A stretch of 64,000 nucleotides of DNA. Source: Phoenix dactylifera. Taxonomy: Eukaryota > Streptophyta > Magnoliopsida > Arecales > Arecaceae. The stretch is taken from contig NC_052404.1 in NCBI RefSeq assembly GCF_009389715.1, positions 3,030,738 through 3,094,737 on the forward strand, read 5' to 3'. A program made the position numbers and the translations under genes. Every line of letters begins with the position of its first letter. Position 1 is the stretch's first letter. The notes below the pieces were generated by a model, which worked only from the letters and a program-made list of their open reading frames with translations, did not search any database and was not told where the DNA came from. Positions 37,302 to 49,790 of this stretch are shown here, one piece after another.

Positions 37302-39580
37302 TGTGATGGACCGCTCAAGGCCCGGTCCGCTTGACCGGCCTCACCCGAGCTTGGCCCAGCCCAAGCTCACATCAGAAAAAAAGAAGAAGAAAAGAGTAAA
37401 ACTGATCCGTCCGACTCGTGGTTCTTCCTTTTTCGCATAGACTTCACGGCTGCCCGTTATTGTGCTCGCCGGAAATCGGGGCTGTCGGACGCCGCTGGAG
37501 CCGAGGTAACGCCCTCTCCTTTCTCTCCTCTTCTTCCTCTTCTTCCCACGACTAGGAATCGGGGCCGCCGGCCGAGAAATCGGCCGGAAATCGACCGGCA
37601 AAAGAAGACCCTGTTTTCCCCTGTCTTTCTTCCTCTTTCCGACAACCGCAGGCGCCGGCGTTCGTCGCCGAGCGCCTTGGCCCTTCTTTGCATCGGCCCC
37701 GGGCCGGAGCCAGACCCCAGCCGCCGGCATGCGGGCTGGGAATCCGAGGACAACCGAGCCCAAAACCCCCCTGTTCGACCCTGTTTTGGGTTGGATTCGG
37801 CCGGACGGCCGCCGCCGCCGGCTGCCCTCTGCTGCCCGCCACCGTCGCCTCGCCGGATCACCATGGCCAACCACCAGTCCACCCTCCGCCTCCCCCCTGT
37901 TTACCAAGAAAGAAGAAAGGAAGAAAGAAGAAGAGGAGAGAGAACCATCCCTCTTCCTCTCTCTCTCTCCTCTTTTTTTTCTCTCTCTACTTTCTCTCTC
38001 TTGAACATCTATGGAATCTAGTATCAGATCCTGTCGGCCTGATCTACGAACCTGTGTTGACCCTGTAATGGGGCCCTGGTTCCGTCCTTGTACCAGGCTG
38101 CCTACTAAGCCGAGCACCCCAACCCTGTTGAATGTTCTTAAAATCTTTATTGATGAACTATGTTGATTAACTTTGGCCCTGATCAAGTCTATGCTCTATG
38201 AGTTAATGATTGAATCGCTCAAGCCTAACCCATCCAGAATCGCCGAGCACTGTCACCCGACCAACTGTCTCCTTTCTTATTTATTTTAATTCGAATAGAA
38301 ATTAATCTCGCTTTCAATATTTTTAATAGGGTTAACTCAATTGCCTAGTGAAGTTTAATGACTTAAAACGAAAGAGGTAAGTAAATCTTATATTCCTTAC
38401 TATTTTTTGAACTTGTAAATAAGGCTTATACTCCTTACTAAATATCAAACTTGTAACTAGATTCTTGCACTCTTTATTATCTTTTAAATGATCACATCTT
38501 CCGTGCATAAAATCTGCTTGTGGAAATATCCTGCTTTTCTTAAAATTATGGATTAGCATATGTGTTATGAAAATCGTGTTTTATTATGAAAAATAGTTTC
38601 ATGAATGATTTGATGGAAAATAGCTTTGTTATGAAATCTGAATCTAATCATGTTGTTTAGTGTTTTTCATCTATTTATACGTATGTTTTACGAAAAATAT
38701 GTATGCTTTCTAAAGGTTCTCAGATAGCTATGTATGATCTCTTGAATTGAGAAAATCAACATCCGGAGCTAGCATCCATATGAACACTAACCCCGCCAAC
38801 GGGTATAAAGTTGACATATGAACATAAATCTATAGCGATTATGAACACTGCCCTGTCACGGGTATAAAGTGACCATAGCACGAATATCTATGAGCAATAT
38901 CTTGAACTATGATATGGCTAAATGGTTGAAAGACGATTTATGTATTTATTAGCAAAATAAATTTGGAGTTATGTTTATGAAATATGTATGATTTATGCAC
39001 GCATGATTTGCTATAACTTGTTTTATTATACTGTATTATGAAATGTTTATTTTGAAATATCTGTTATTTTTCTTAAATGATGCATTGATACGGAAAAACT
39101 TATGCTTGATCCGGTAAGGTAGTGAAAGGTTTACTTACTGAGCTGTCGCTTATATATCTCTATTTTTATTTTTCTTTCTTTAGGGGAATAGGATCGATAG
39201 GAACGAAGGATGGTCCAGGCTTAGAGTTCGCGCTAGCAAACTTGGCAATCTATATAGTAGAGCAGAACCTTAGTTCTTCAGTTGATTATGAAATTGTAGT
39301 TAGTGATTTTCTGAGTAGTAATAAAATTGAATTTCTATTGATTCTCTAATTATGGATTTGGTATTTATGTCTGGATTTAGGCGCTCTGAACCAATATTAG
39401 TTTTTATTTAATGAATAATGAAATTAAATTTCTATTGATTCTATTATATTTGAGATAGATCTGAAAGTTAAACGTAATGTTGGCTTCGTGTTATCGTGGG
39501 CTGTATGCCTCAGTAGCACAGCCGTGTCATGCTCCGAATCTAGGGCGTGACAAATCATGCTCCGGGTCTGGGTCGTGACA
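37302..39580 (+). mobile_element. Solo LTR, 2.28 kb
   Basis: Begins TGTGATGGACC and ends GGGTCGTGACA, with a perfect 5-bp duplication ATATC on both sides (37297-37301, 39581-39585). There is no second copy of either end and no gag, pol, primer site or polypurine tract inside, so it is a solo LTR left by recombination between two LTRs. The 3' end carries a tandem duplication of about 28 bp (TCATGCTCCGAATCTAGGGC... repeated as TCATGCTCCGGGTCTGGGTC). A GGGCGTGACA-type end is common among plant gypsy LTRs. Open frames within it are not genes. The strand is set by convention. Confidence 0.8.
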
Positions 39581-39585
39581 ATATC

Positions 39586-40682
39586 AACTTGTGATTAACA
39601 TGCAAGCTTTTGAGGTGTGTCTACCTCATCTTCTTGATGGATATATTGATATATTACATAATTTATTTTCTCATATATATATATATATATATTATTTATA
39701 GATAAAAATAATTTTTCATTATTATCAACTATTTTGTGGATCTATAGGAAGTAGCACAGCCGCTGGATCTTAGTTGAATGATTCAAATGTTGTATTTACT
39801 AATTTATATTGGAACCGGTGGATTCATATCCAACGGTCCATTTTGATGGGAGGAAACTAAGAGTTGCTTCTAATTCAGAAAAGAACTGAAATATCCACTT
39901 GAGAGTTGACGCTCAAACCCAATCCGACCCAGATACCATCCCTGTTTGGATCTCTTTCTTCTTCACCGATCTGAGAATTCCATCCACTTTGCAACCCAGT
40001 TTCTCTCTACCCGTTCATCGACCGGCTGGCGCTCGCCGGGTAAGTCTCTCTCTCTAACTAATTTTATTTTATGAACATAAAGATTGTTTTGATAAAAATC
40101 AATTTAATTGGCATTCCTTTCCATTCTAGCTCTTAATTTCTGGTGGAGCTTCGTAAGCCGAAGCGTCCTCCAAGTTTATTTGAGCCTCATGGATAATCTT
40201 TATTTTCCAAGGGATGTCAAGGTTTAGGTATTTCATTTCATTTTATTTTATTTTTAAAAGGCTAGGCAAATTTTGAGAATTTGCTGTTCTAAGTCGACAG
40301 AAAGTCTTTAGAAAATTTGAATAAGGAGTTGTCAAAGTAGTGCGTATTGCAAATAATTAATTTAGGTAGATGTTGTTTAAATCTATGGGCCATATTTTCA
40401 TCCTTTTTGGATTCACATTGGTTGCACAATCTGTGCTGACTTTATTTTTTTTACTGAACATGTTGATAGAAAGCTTGGTTATGTAGTGCACAATTTCCTT
40501 TCTTTTCTCGTTTATTTTTTATGGGTTGTCTTCTAGTTTTTCTTAGTTTCGAGTTATATAAATGACATATGCACGTGAAGATCTGCTAGTATTCTTGAAA
40601 GATATACATTTTATTACAATCATTATGGTATTATGTAATTGGTCTTATATTTGGATTTGGGTTTCGTGGTGCAGGAATTGGA
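39586..40682 (+). promoter_or_regulatory. Promoter and 5' leader with leader intron of the Yae1-domain gene
   Basis: A first non-coding exon seems to end at 40039 with a strong donor (CGG|GTAAGT). The leader intron runs to 40674 (acceptor TGGTGCAG), and the ATG follows 8 nt later at 40683. The transcription start is not resolved. Confidence 0.5.
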
Positions 40683-43600
40683 ATGGCAGATGGTGCACAT
40701 AATGAACTTGAGGACCTTGGAGGTCTAACTACATCAATAGGGAAACTAAACATTGAAAATTCTTCATTGCCATCGGCTAGGGGAGATCAAAATGATCTAC
40801 AAGGTTTGAGTTCATGCTCCTGCTAATGCTTTGTGAAATCAAATACCTGACTTTCTTCTTGATATGTTATCTTGTCGAGTATTTTGGCTTTAGATCTTGT
40901 TCTTGGTCTGTAATTATCACATAGAATGTTATAATGGCTCATGATAGTTTTCAAAATTTTAATTGTTGTACTCTATGGACCTGAAAATGACATCCTTTTG
41001 AACTTTTGTTCTTGTCATGTAAAGGACAGTTATCATCAAGAGTTGGTTCTTTGTGAATCTAGGTGCAGATTTAGCACATTATCAAGTGATCATTTCCACT
41101 TGTTATAACGTATATTACCCAAAATCGTTTGGCACTTTATTGATATAATTTTCTTAACCTTTGGCCTTCAAGTTTTTCTTTTTCTAACTATATAAGAAAT
41201 CCTTTGGTGACTTTTTAGTTTATATATATTTGCTAAAGTATTGATCTTTTATTGTAATGAATGAAAAACCATTGAAAGTTGAGTGTCCTGCTCTTGTTGG
41301 GACAACAGATTCACCAGCTATATTAGCGTTGATATGAGGTGTTGTTCAAATTTAAGAAAATATAATCATACTCTATATTAGCTTTAGAATATTCTAACAT
41401 CCTGAAAATTAGGTAGCTGCACATGTCAAGGGATGTTCAAATCATCTTTATTTTTCGAGGGTTACTTGAGTTGCTATTGTCAGATGTTCTGCTTATGCCT
41501 TTTTTTAAGTAACATACCAGGTGATTTATATTGCATAATTTTAGATGCACATTCTTTAAGTTAGCCTAACATTCATGGAAGTATACCCTAGATGAGGGGC
41601 CCCAAAAAACTTACTGAGTTAATTTCATGGAAATGTCTAATTGAGACATTTACACTAAGCAAGCATGTTCGAGATGACAAAGATACTTCCATGCACGATG
41701 GATAGCATTGTTCTCTAACACATAATAGATTGCTTGAAATTAGTGATTTTGTCATATATTATATATGCTAAATAGGTTTAATCAATACATGGAGTGGGAT
41801 GGTCCCCTATGTTATACAGCACGTACAATGTCTCAAATAATGATATGCTCTGTTAATATACAAATGCCATTTTCTTTTCCTTTTTTAATTAAATATGGCA
41901 CAGATAGGCTTCATTTGCCACTTCATTTGAGTTATGCCATGATATTACTATCTCCAATTGACACTTGGCAAATCCAGCAACAGAAAATCAAGGGCCTCCA
42001 AACTCAAAAAAGCCCATCTGTGAGAACAGTTTTGAAGTCAACTTACTAACTACACTGGAAAGCTTGTGTGCTGTTATGTGTCTCTTATGTCAGGTCCTGC
42101 AAAGTTTATGGGAGCCAACCTTGTGCCTTAGAATTTCCTTTTTGTAGAGATATTATGGTTTAGGCAAATGAATTGGGGTTATCCTTAGTTAATTTTACCA
42201 CCATTGAAAATAAATACTAGACTTTGACTTTTACTTTTAGTTCCATTATCTGAATTATATCATTTTTTTTTAAAAAAATGTGGTTGTTATTGCTAATTAT
42301 AAGTAACCAGATGCAATTTTAGGAGGTAAAGGAATGTGTGATTTTTAGGTGCTCAACCACTTTTTAAGTTCCTGAAAACCTTTGTAATCACTATTGCTCA
42401 TTTGTTAAATCAATGGCATATATACTCAATGGCTGCTTATAAATACATAGATAGTACATACACACACACAATATATACATGCATACATACACACATATAC
42501 ATATAATATTGTATATTGGATATTTCAATTTTTTCATGTATTATTGGAAGGACTAGTTATACTATATGATATCTATGGTTGAAAAAAGAATATATATATA
42601 TATACACATATATGTACTTATTCTATGTTTTTGGGAGAACGAGAGTTTATTGTGTGGGTTATATGACGTATGTTCTAGTTTCCCATGGTCATCCAGTCGG
42701 TAATTTCGAATTTGTTTTACCCTGCAATGTTATATCCTCTCTGCGCATTTGCTATCTATAGGTTTTAAAGAGTTTCCATGGAGTTTGAATCTTTAAAAGC
42801 ATCTATTATAGTTGATTTATAAGGAAATAACTAGATTTGTTGACTTAGCACAATTTTGTTTCAGATGATGGAAGTGATAATTTTTGGTTTGAAGATGATC
42901 TTTCAAATGAAATTGTAGATGATGGCTCGAGTCATGCATCTGTATTGAACAGAGAAGGGAGGTGCAGGCACAACAAAAATCATACAGTATCCTTTCAGAC
43001 TGTACCAAATCATTCACTTATCGTCGTCTACTAGCTTATGTGTGCAGATTTTTTTTCTAATTCATTACTGATTTTCATGTCTATATTGTACAAGATCTTC
43101 TCAAAACTTTTTGAACCATGACCCTTTGGATAACTTGACAAAATTTTGGATGGGATATCGAGACGGTATAACGGCAGGCAAGGAAGCTTCTGCACAAGAG
43201 GGTTTTAATGTTGGCTTTAGGCAATCTGTGCATGTTGGTTATAGATGGGGCCTTGTCAGGGGCATTACTAGGTAAAAAGAGGTTCCTGCTATGAGTCCTG
43301 ATCTATATGCATGAATATGTCAAGTCATTTTTGAAATCTATTGATTTGTACTGATTGCCCTTCTTTCTTTTAAAATTTTTTTGGTAATTACAAACACAGT
43401 GTGCTCGCTGGCCTCTCAGATTCCTCTAAAGAAAAGTTGGTGAAGAAATTTGAGATCAGGGATAGGTTCCTGAATTTGGATAAATCTGTGCAAGCAATAT
43501 CCGCAAATGATGCTCTCAAAATGTATAATAGCATCTTACAGAATGGATCAGTGCATTCTCATGATCATTCAGAAGGAGATCTGCAAGCAGCATCCTTGAC

Positions 43601-43703
43601 AGATGAAGATTCAAGTTCCAATAAGTTAGAGAATATTTATAAGGACCTTATTTCTCTTCTCAATGATGCTCCAGAAATTAACGTGAATGCAATTAAGACA
43701 TGA
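40683..43703 (+). CDS. Yae1-domain protein (Fe-S assembly adaptor-like)
   Basis: Exons 40683-40803, 42865-42986, 43150-43271 and 43400-43703 give 222 residues. Residues 82-122 are the Yae1 N-terminal domain with the G-x3-G repeat: MGYRDGITAGKEASAQ, then EGFNVGFRQSVHVGYRWG and LVRGITS. The upstream acidic, Trp-containing stretch (DNFWFEDDLSNEIVDD) and NREGRCRHNKNHT fit plant members. In yeast and humans Yae1 with Lto1/ORAOV1 brings the cytosolic Fe-S machinery to the ribosome-recycling ATPase ABCE1; the plant role is inferred. Intron 3 (42987-43149) looks U12-type (donor GTATCCTTT, branch CTTGAC) and needs a GG 3' end to keep the conserved HT-MGYRDG junction. A U2 alternative (donor after 42960, acceptor at about 43095) would replace RCRHNKNHT with other residues. 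An AATAAA is at 43921. Confidence 0.85.
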
Positions 43704-46700
43704 GTTGGTTGAATGATTGTCCTGTTGAAGGAATGTTCTGGTATTATATGAATGAACAAATAGCTTGTATTCCTTATATGGTGGCCTATCAGTTACATTT
43801 CACTGCAAAATTGTCACCATACCATTCTGTGTTAGCGCGTTATAGACTGGAGTTGTGTAATCTGTAGAGATATGCTTTTTGTTGGTTTATTGTAGCTTCT
43901 TCTTCCTTGTAAGTCATTACAATAAATGTTATGATGAAACAATTCCAGACTAGTTTATTTCAATATTTTACCTGTTATTATATTATATGCAATCCATATT
44001 TTATATAGTTATTGATTTTGGTTAAAGATATTATATTTTTATTTTTAGAGGAAATGTCTAGATGGACAGGTTTTACTTCTGACTCTGCTAAATTATGACA
44101 TCAAACCATTTAAGTGCAAATATTATAAAGTCTACTTCTTCAGCTTATGTTTCTTTTTTTAGCATGGAAAGGCTATCTTGGGCTGTTGCCTTCAAGTCAT
44201 TGATAATTGGAAGAGATTCATATCCGTTTTTTAAAAACTCAAATGCTTCTATAATCTGAAGAAGCCAGCTCCGGCCCATGTTTGGTCTTACTACAGCATC
44301 ATATTTTGTTTGGGTTATGCTAATCATCAGCTGGTTGGTAAATGTCTGTATGACATATCAAATTAGACATCCACATTGTTGATCATAATTTACAACGTTC
44401 AAAAATACCTATAAACAACAATAATGTTTTTGGGTCTCTTTTGCATCAAATGTTTTGGTTTATGTTTTACAAGCATTCAATTGTACACACATTCAATTTT
44501 ACAAGCATTCAAGTCTATCGGGTTTTGTGTTCCCAAGCATTTTACAATCTGAAGATTATGTTTGATGATGTGAATTTTCCATCTTAAGTTCCTACCATGC
44601 ATTTTAACTAACACACAAACTCATGGGTACCATTCATTTCATGTGTAGCCTTGATAGATAGGTGACCTCCAAAATATGTGATTTTCTCTAGGTACTTTAA
44701 ATATTACAGATTATAGTAATTGATTTACATACTTTAATTTAATTGGTTCAAGCATTGATACTTTTCTTTTTCATCATTTTACTGCAGTTTGTCTATTTGC
44801 TAAAGTTAATGTTGCTGCTATTATATGGGGTAAATGTGCCTGACCAATGTTCACCATCATTTTAGATCAAGACCTCCTTAAACTTTATCACATGTCTAGT
44901 TTAGCAAAAAAAAGGGAAAAGAGTTGCCTCATTCCATAGGAGTACCAGACTGTTCAAAACTTCAAATACTTGATGGAATCAAATGTTTACTTCACATAAA
45001 TAACTAGCTGTCATGAGTAAGAAATAAATGGATATCTTATATGCCTATATGCATACAAGTTGACAGATTACATGTTTTTTGGCGAGAATCATGTAAATTC
45101 ATTGTTAATTTAGAAAGCATTTAATTTGATATTTGAGTGCGAATCATGCGAAGTTCCAGTTGGCATGTGAGCATCTGAATAATTAATTTCTAGTTTTCCA
45201 ATGTGATTCCAGGTTTGAATCCTATGATTTTCCAGTTAAGTAGCTGCATTACTCTTAAAATCTTATAATAGGGAAAATCTTATAGGTTCTCAGATGCTTC
45301 GAGTGCTCTTACCATAGTAACATTTATCTCCAAGTTGTCATTTGAAATCTGCTGATGTCTTCTGAGATTTTACAGAATGATTGGAAACCTGAGAATATAG
45401 TTTCCTGTGAATATAATATAGTAATCTATTCTGTTTAGAACTCTCTCTCTGTTTTTTCGTTTCTCATCTAGTGGGTAGTATATTTATTTAATTTATGTTT
45501 GATCCAAGAATTTCCCTTACCTGAAAAAACTAAGATTGTTCAAATCTCTCAAGAATTTCCAAATGTTGTCAAACCCAATAATAGATTGTTCCAATGCTTT
45601 TGCGTATATTACCTAACATACTCTATTGTTTTGATTTATCTATAGAAACAGTACTTTCTTGCAAACGAATGTAGCTTTCCATTTGTCAACAAAACTCTTG
45701 CTACACAGAAACAACTTTTAGAAATCTTCCAAATATGCCTATTGGGATAGATTTGTCAACTAGTGCTCATTCTTTGGATAGTCCAATTCCTTTTTTTTTA
45801 TGTTATCACTTCTTTGTCTATCAACTCAAGAGGGTAATAGCTGGTATGCCTTTATCACATAAACATCTGATTCCTATGTCTACCAAGTCGCTTTGTTTTT
45901 AGACTCTGAATCAGACCATTTACCTGACGAGAAAATCACGGCGAAGTCCAAAAATATTAGAAAGAGTTCTGTACATATGTTCTTATTATGGAAGAGTCAT
46001 CGCTATCTTTTGTTCATACTTGTGATTTTCTTTCTATTGATATAATAAGGAACATTCATATGAAATTTTATCCAACATAATTCAGATTGTAATTGCTGAT
46101 TTTCTGTTGACAAGAGTTCAATTAATTATTCTTTCATAGAAGTCATGTTACAGATGTGTCTGTTCGCTCATAATATACAGTATGAGCTGAAGATAAGAAT
46201 CGTATGAGCTTAAATACTATGATTTATGTTGACATTGGAGTCTAAAAACACATACTTGATGCACTAGGAAATATCACATGCTGCCAAAAACTTTGTAATA
46301 TTTTGTTCAGCAGAGGATGTATCACTGTATGTGTGCATAGCATGTCATGTTTCTGTTCAATCAAAAAAAAAATGTCATGTTTCTGTTAAATCTGCTGTAC
46401 ATTTTCAGAATTTCAGTTTAAAATTTCTATAACCAAATATATTTTTTATCATTTGCAAGCAGTATCTATATCAACAAGGGTAAACAAGTGTTCTGATAAT
46501 CTATTAGCTTGCAGAGTCCTCAGAGCATTTTGATGACTGTTTTTTGTCTATTGGTTGATGGAATGGCTGGCAGGTTTGCCCCCTCCATTTGCATATAATC
46601 CCAACAAGGAGCTTCGTGAATATGTAGTTCGTAAATCATATAGAACTGAATGAAGTTGTATTAAAGAGTAGTTTGTCTAAAATAACTGGAAAGCATTTGT

Positions 46701-47040
46701 ATATATGATTCTAAATATCTCCATGTAGTCGTTAATTTTGATATTTACAAGAACTGAGGATATAATCTACTTGAAGAAATCAAATACATTGTTTTCTTCT
46801 GAACAATGCATCCTCTGGTTGTTCTACTTAATTACAATATCAGACAGCATGATGATTAAGTTACAGGATACTTATTTACATTTCTTTTGATCTGTTGTTA
46901 CTTGCTTCTGTTATCTTCATCCTGCCTGCATGATAAATAACTACGGTTGCTACAGAATATTCTCCATCATTGTATCCATTCTGTTGGGCTAAGATTGCAG
47001 TGATCCTTTGGTACATTTTAAGAACGAAGTTCAGCTTCAA
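43704..47040. other. AT-rich intergenic DNA between convergent genes
   Basis: Includes the Yae1-gene 3' end (to about 43950) and, at the right, the 3' end of the minus-strand calmodulin-binding gene. About 3 kb between shows no gene, repeat family or RNA that I can support. Confidence 0.5.
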
Positions 47041-47047
47041 GCAGTAC

Positions 47048-47133
47048 CTGCAATAAACAAGTGAAGAAAATAAGAATATGAAGGTCCTGTTAAGATTCAT
47101 GAAAAAGATAATGAAGCCACGAACAGTATTTAC
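47048..47133 (-). other. Intron in the 3' untranslated region of the calmodulin-binding gene
   Basis: On the minus strand a donor GGAG|GTAAATA occurs 11 nt past the TGA and an acceptor TTTATTGCAG ends at 47048, giving an 86-nt intron. The exon junction is too close to the stop to trigger typical decay. Confidence 0.5.
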
Positions 47134-47144
47134 CTCCAAAGTCA

Positions 47145-49790
47145 TCAACTGCATGCTTGTATAGGCCTTGCATGATCGAAGCCTTGACTGGTATGTTTCT
47201 CTGCTTTCTCACACATAGGCATCAGAATTACAGTCTCGAAAGCTTCCACAAGCAGTGCTACTTTCCTTTTCCGAGCTGGAGCCAGTTTTGTTACTGCCTG
47301 TTGGAGTGCATGATCGATCATCCATTCCTCTGCATTCTTTCTTTCATCCATCTCCCAATGCCTGAGATCAACCTTTTCTGCTTCTGGATCAGGTTCGATT
47401 GGGAGAAAGTTTGGTGCTCGTGGGTTGAATCCTTTCATTTGATCCTCTTCGTCAGTTCTTCTCTTTCTCGCTGTGCTTATTTTTGCCTTTTGCTTACCAC
47501 TGGCTTCAGTAGGAGCTTTCAAGAGTGCTGCTGCAATAGTGATGATTCTATCTTCTTCTGGGCCTTCTGTGCTACCTGTGAGGCAAATCTCCAAATCATC
47601 CTTAATCTGCACTGCATGGTCTGTTACGTACCAGTCTTGTTCTGTGGACTGCGATATTCCTTCTGTTTCATCAACTTCTGCCTGATGTTTTTTTTGTGAC
47701 TTCTCCCAGCCGTCTTCTTTATCAACCTCATCTGATAGATCATTAAAAGAGAGGTGGTTATTAAGAAGAATGCTTGCTTCTTCAGTTGTATCATCATGTT
47801 TGTAGAATTTGATCTCCATTTCTGTTTGGATGTGATCAGGCTCTGTTGCACCATTTTCTTTCTCGGTGGATCCTTTATTAGAACCAGAAAGGTGGATGCT
47901 GGATGTGGAGCTGGCATCTTCAATCTCTTCATTCCCAGCGTCCTCTTCTTTGATGCCGACATGGAAGATTGTTTGCTTTGCATTTCCATTGTCTAAGATA
48001 CGGTTCACTTCCAGATTAACTGCTTCGGATGCTTCTCCTTCACCGTTCTGTTTGCAGAGATCATGTTTTGCTGCGCTGCCTGCTGTTCCCTTGGAGGCCT
48101 TTAAATGACCCAGAAAACTCACACTGGAGCTGCTCTCTTTGCTAAACGGAGGGTCGCCCAGATCATTTTCCTTCAATGTTTCGGCTTTAAGTGGTTTGGA
48201 CATTAGAAAATGAGTACTCTGATCTTGAACATTGTCATCACAGCTCACAGAATTAATTGCAGAACTTTCTTTTTCCTCATCAGAGTAAACATCATTTCTC
48301 TCAGAACTAATGCCTTCGGAAGCTGTCATATGACCATGCTCGGCTACTTCTTTGTATGCTTCATAAGACGGCTCTCCATCGGATTCAACTATCTCACATG
48401 CAACTGGAGTAAAATTTGCATTAAGTGTGAGTCCATTGCCAGGATCATCATTTTCGAACAAATGCACGAATAATGGACCTAAACCATCATAAGTGGACTC
48501 AGAGCAATCAGTCTTATTGCCAGAAAATGTGTCTACATCCTCCTCCAAATTCATCTCACTGGCCTCAAAAGGTACCTTGATTGCACTGCCTGCAAAACCT
48601 TCAGTCTCTTTGATCGATCCATCCATGACCAGGCATTGTAAACTCAATTCTGCATCATCTTTTCGAACCACATCTTCATCTTGCTGATCACAATTTGCAT
48701 ACTCCCGAACACTCATCATAACATCCATTTCTTCAATTGAAAGGTCACTATTCTGGTCTGGATATTCTTCAAAGCTACTATATTCATGAATCCCATCCAT
48801 GAGATTCCTTCCATCATCTTCTTTGCACTTGGCACCCTCCCCATCATCCTTCTCTTGAAGGCTTCTTTCATCACAATTGTCTGATTCTACAATCTGTTTA
48901 TGTGGTTTAACATAGATGTCAACAAAGAAATCATTGGCTACTTCTTCCATAAGAATCTCCAATGCAGACGGGGCCCTGCTGAGAACTGCTTGTCCTGTCT
49001 CTACCACCTTTTCATCCTTCCCTAGACCGACCTTTCTGAATGGAGACACCCCCTTTACCTTCATGCTCTTTTGGGTTTTGAGCAGGTTCCTCCTCGATGA
49101 CAAGAAGCACTTCAGAGGCGGCGAGGTCTCATGTCTATGACCATTCAGAGAGCAATATGTGTAAGGGCAGACCTTCATGACTGAAGTCCCTTCGGCTTCG
49201 GTCCCTCCTGGATTGAGTTCCAAAGCCTTCAGAGACTTCGAATCCTTAAGAGTTGATGAGCAGGTGGCCCTGTTCGCATATAGCTTGGGACAAGGAGCAA
49301 CTCCTAAGCTGTTCTTCTTCATCCAAGGCCTTACTTGTTTCAGAGTAGGTTTCCTTTTCAGAATTTTCACATGTTTAAGGCCAGAGCCATCAGGAGAAGA
49401 AGTGGAGGTCTTTGAGCAATTTAGATTACTCAAATTTCTTGGGCTTCTAATCCTATCACTGATGGTTGGTGAATGGTTTGTTACCTTGAATTTCTCCTTC
49501 CTTACATCTGAACTGCGTGTGGGCTTCATATAATTTGGCAACTGATCTGATGATACCCTGATAGCTGATGACCTCTTGTGCATGGTAGGCTGCTTGAATT
49601 GGACCTGCTCACTTTCTAAGTCTGAGATCTTGGTGCATATCACCTTCTTCACCTTCTTCTTGCTATCACCTCCTCCCTTGCTTCCTGAATCTTGTTGTTG
49701 ACAAGAAGATGGATTCCTCTCATGTCTAACAGGCTCCTCTTTTGATTTGGTTTGAGAGCCAAGCTTCTTGGATGCTTTTCTTTTAACCAT
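47145..49790 (-). CDS. Plant calmodulin-binding domain protein
   Basis: One exon of 881 codons on the minus strand. The start MVKRKASKKLGSQTKSK is Lys-rich and may be a nuclear localisation signal. The middle, about residues 250-760, is acidic, Ser/Glu-rich and low in hydrophobic clusters, so probably disordered. Residues about 770-858 are the plant calmodulin-binding domain (Pfam CaM_binding): FNPRAPNFLPIEPDPEAEKV, DLRHWEMDERKNAEEWM, then the basic helix VTKLAPARKRKVALLVEAFE. Family members such as the pathogen-induced PICBP bind calmodulin in a Ca2+-dependent way; this one has a single domain rather than several. The target process is unknown. Because it is a single ORF from a Met to a TGA with the domain at the end, the gene model is secure. 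A 3' untranslated intron follows. + strand frames opposite it are shadows. Confidence 0.9.
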   Translation of the reverse strand: MVKRKASKKLGSQTKSKEEPVRHERNPSSCQQQDSGSKGGGDSKKKVKKVICTKISDLESEQVQFKQPTMHKRSSAIRVSSDQLPNYMKPTRSSDVRKEKFKVTNHSPTISDRIRSPRNLSNLNCSKTSTSSPDGSGLKHVKILKRKPTLKQVRPWMKKNSLGVAPCPKLYANRATCSSTLKDSKSLKALELNPGGTEAEGTSVMKVCPYTYCSLNGHRHETSPPLKCFLSSRRNLLKTQKSMKVKGVSPFRKVGLGKDEKVVETGQAVLSRAPSALEILMEEVANDFFVDIYVKPHKQIVESDNCDERSLQEKDDGEGAKCKEDDGRNLMDGIHEYSSFEEYPDQNSDLSIEEMDVMMSVREYANCDQQDEDVVRKDDAELSLQCLVMDGSIKETEGFAGSAIKVPFEASEMNLEEDVDTFSGNKTDCSESTYDGLGPLFVHLFENDDPGNGLTLNANFTPVACEIVESDGEPSYEAYKEVAEHGHMTASEGISSERNDVYSDEEKESSAINSVSCDDNVQDQSTHFLMSKPLKAETLKENDLGDPPFSKESSSSVSFLGHLKASKGTAGSAAKHDLCKQNGEGEASEAVNLEVNRILDNGNAKQTIFHVGIKEEDAGNEEIEDASSTSSIHLSGSNKGSTEKENGATEPDHIQTEMEIKFYKHDDTTEEASILLNNHLSFNDLSDEVDKEDGWEKSQKKHQAEVDETEGISQSTEQDWYVTDHAVQIKDDLEICLTGSTEGPEEDRIITIAAALLKAPTEASGKQKAKISTARKRRTDEEDQMKGFNPRAPNFLPIEPDPEAEKVDLRHWEMDERKNAEEWMIDHALQQAVTKLAPARKRKVALLVEAFETVILMPMCEKAEKHTSQGFDHARPIQACS

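Noticed and set aside
37341-38186. 281-codon minus-strand frame and overlapping + frames
   Set aside because: Lie inside the solo LTR; low-complexity Arg/Gly-rich, frames overlap on both strands.
47157-49533. + strand frames opposite the calmodulin-binding gene (up to 180 codons)
   Set aside because: Shadows of the real 881-codon frame on the other strand.
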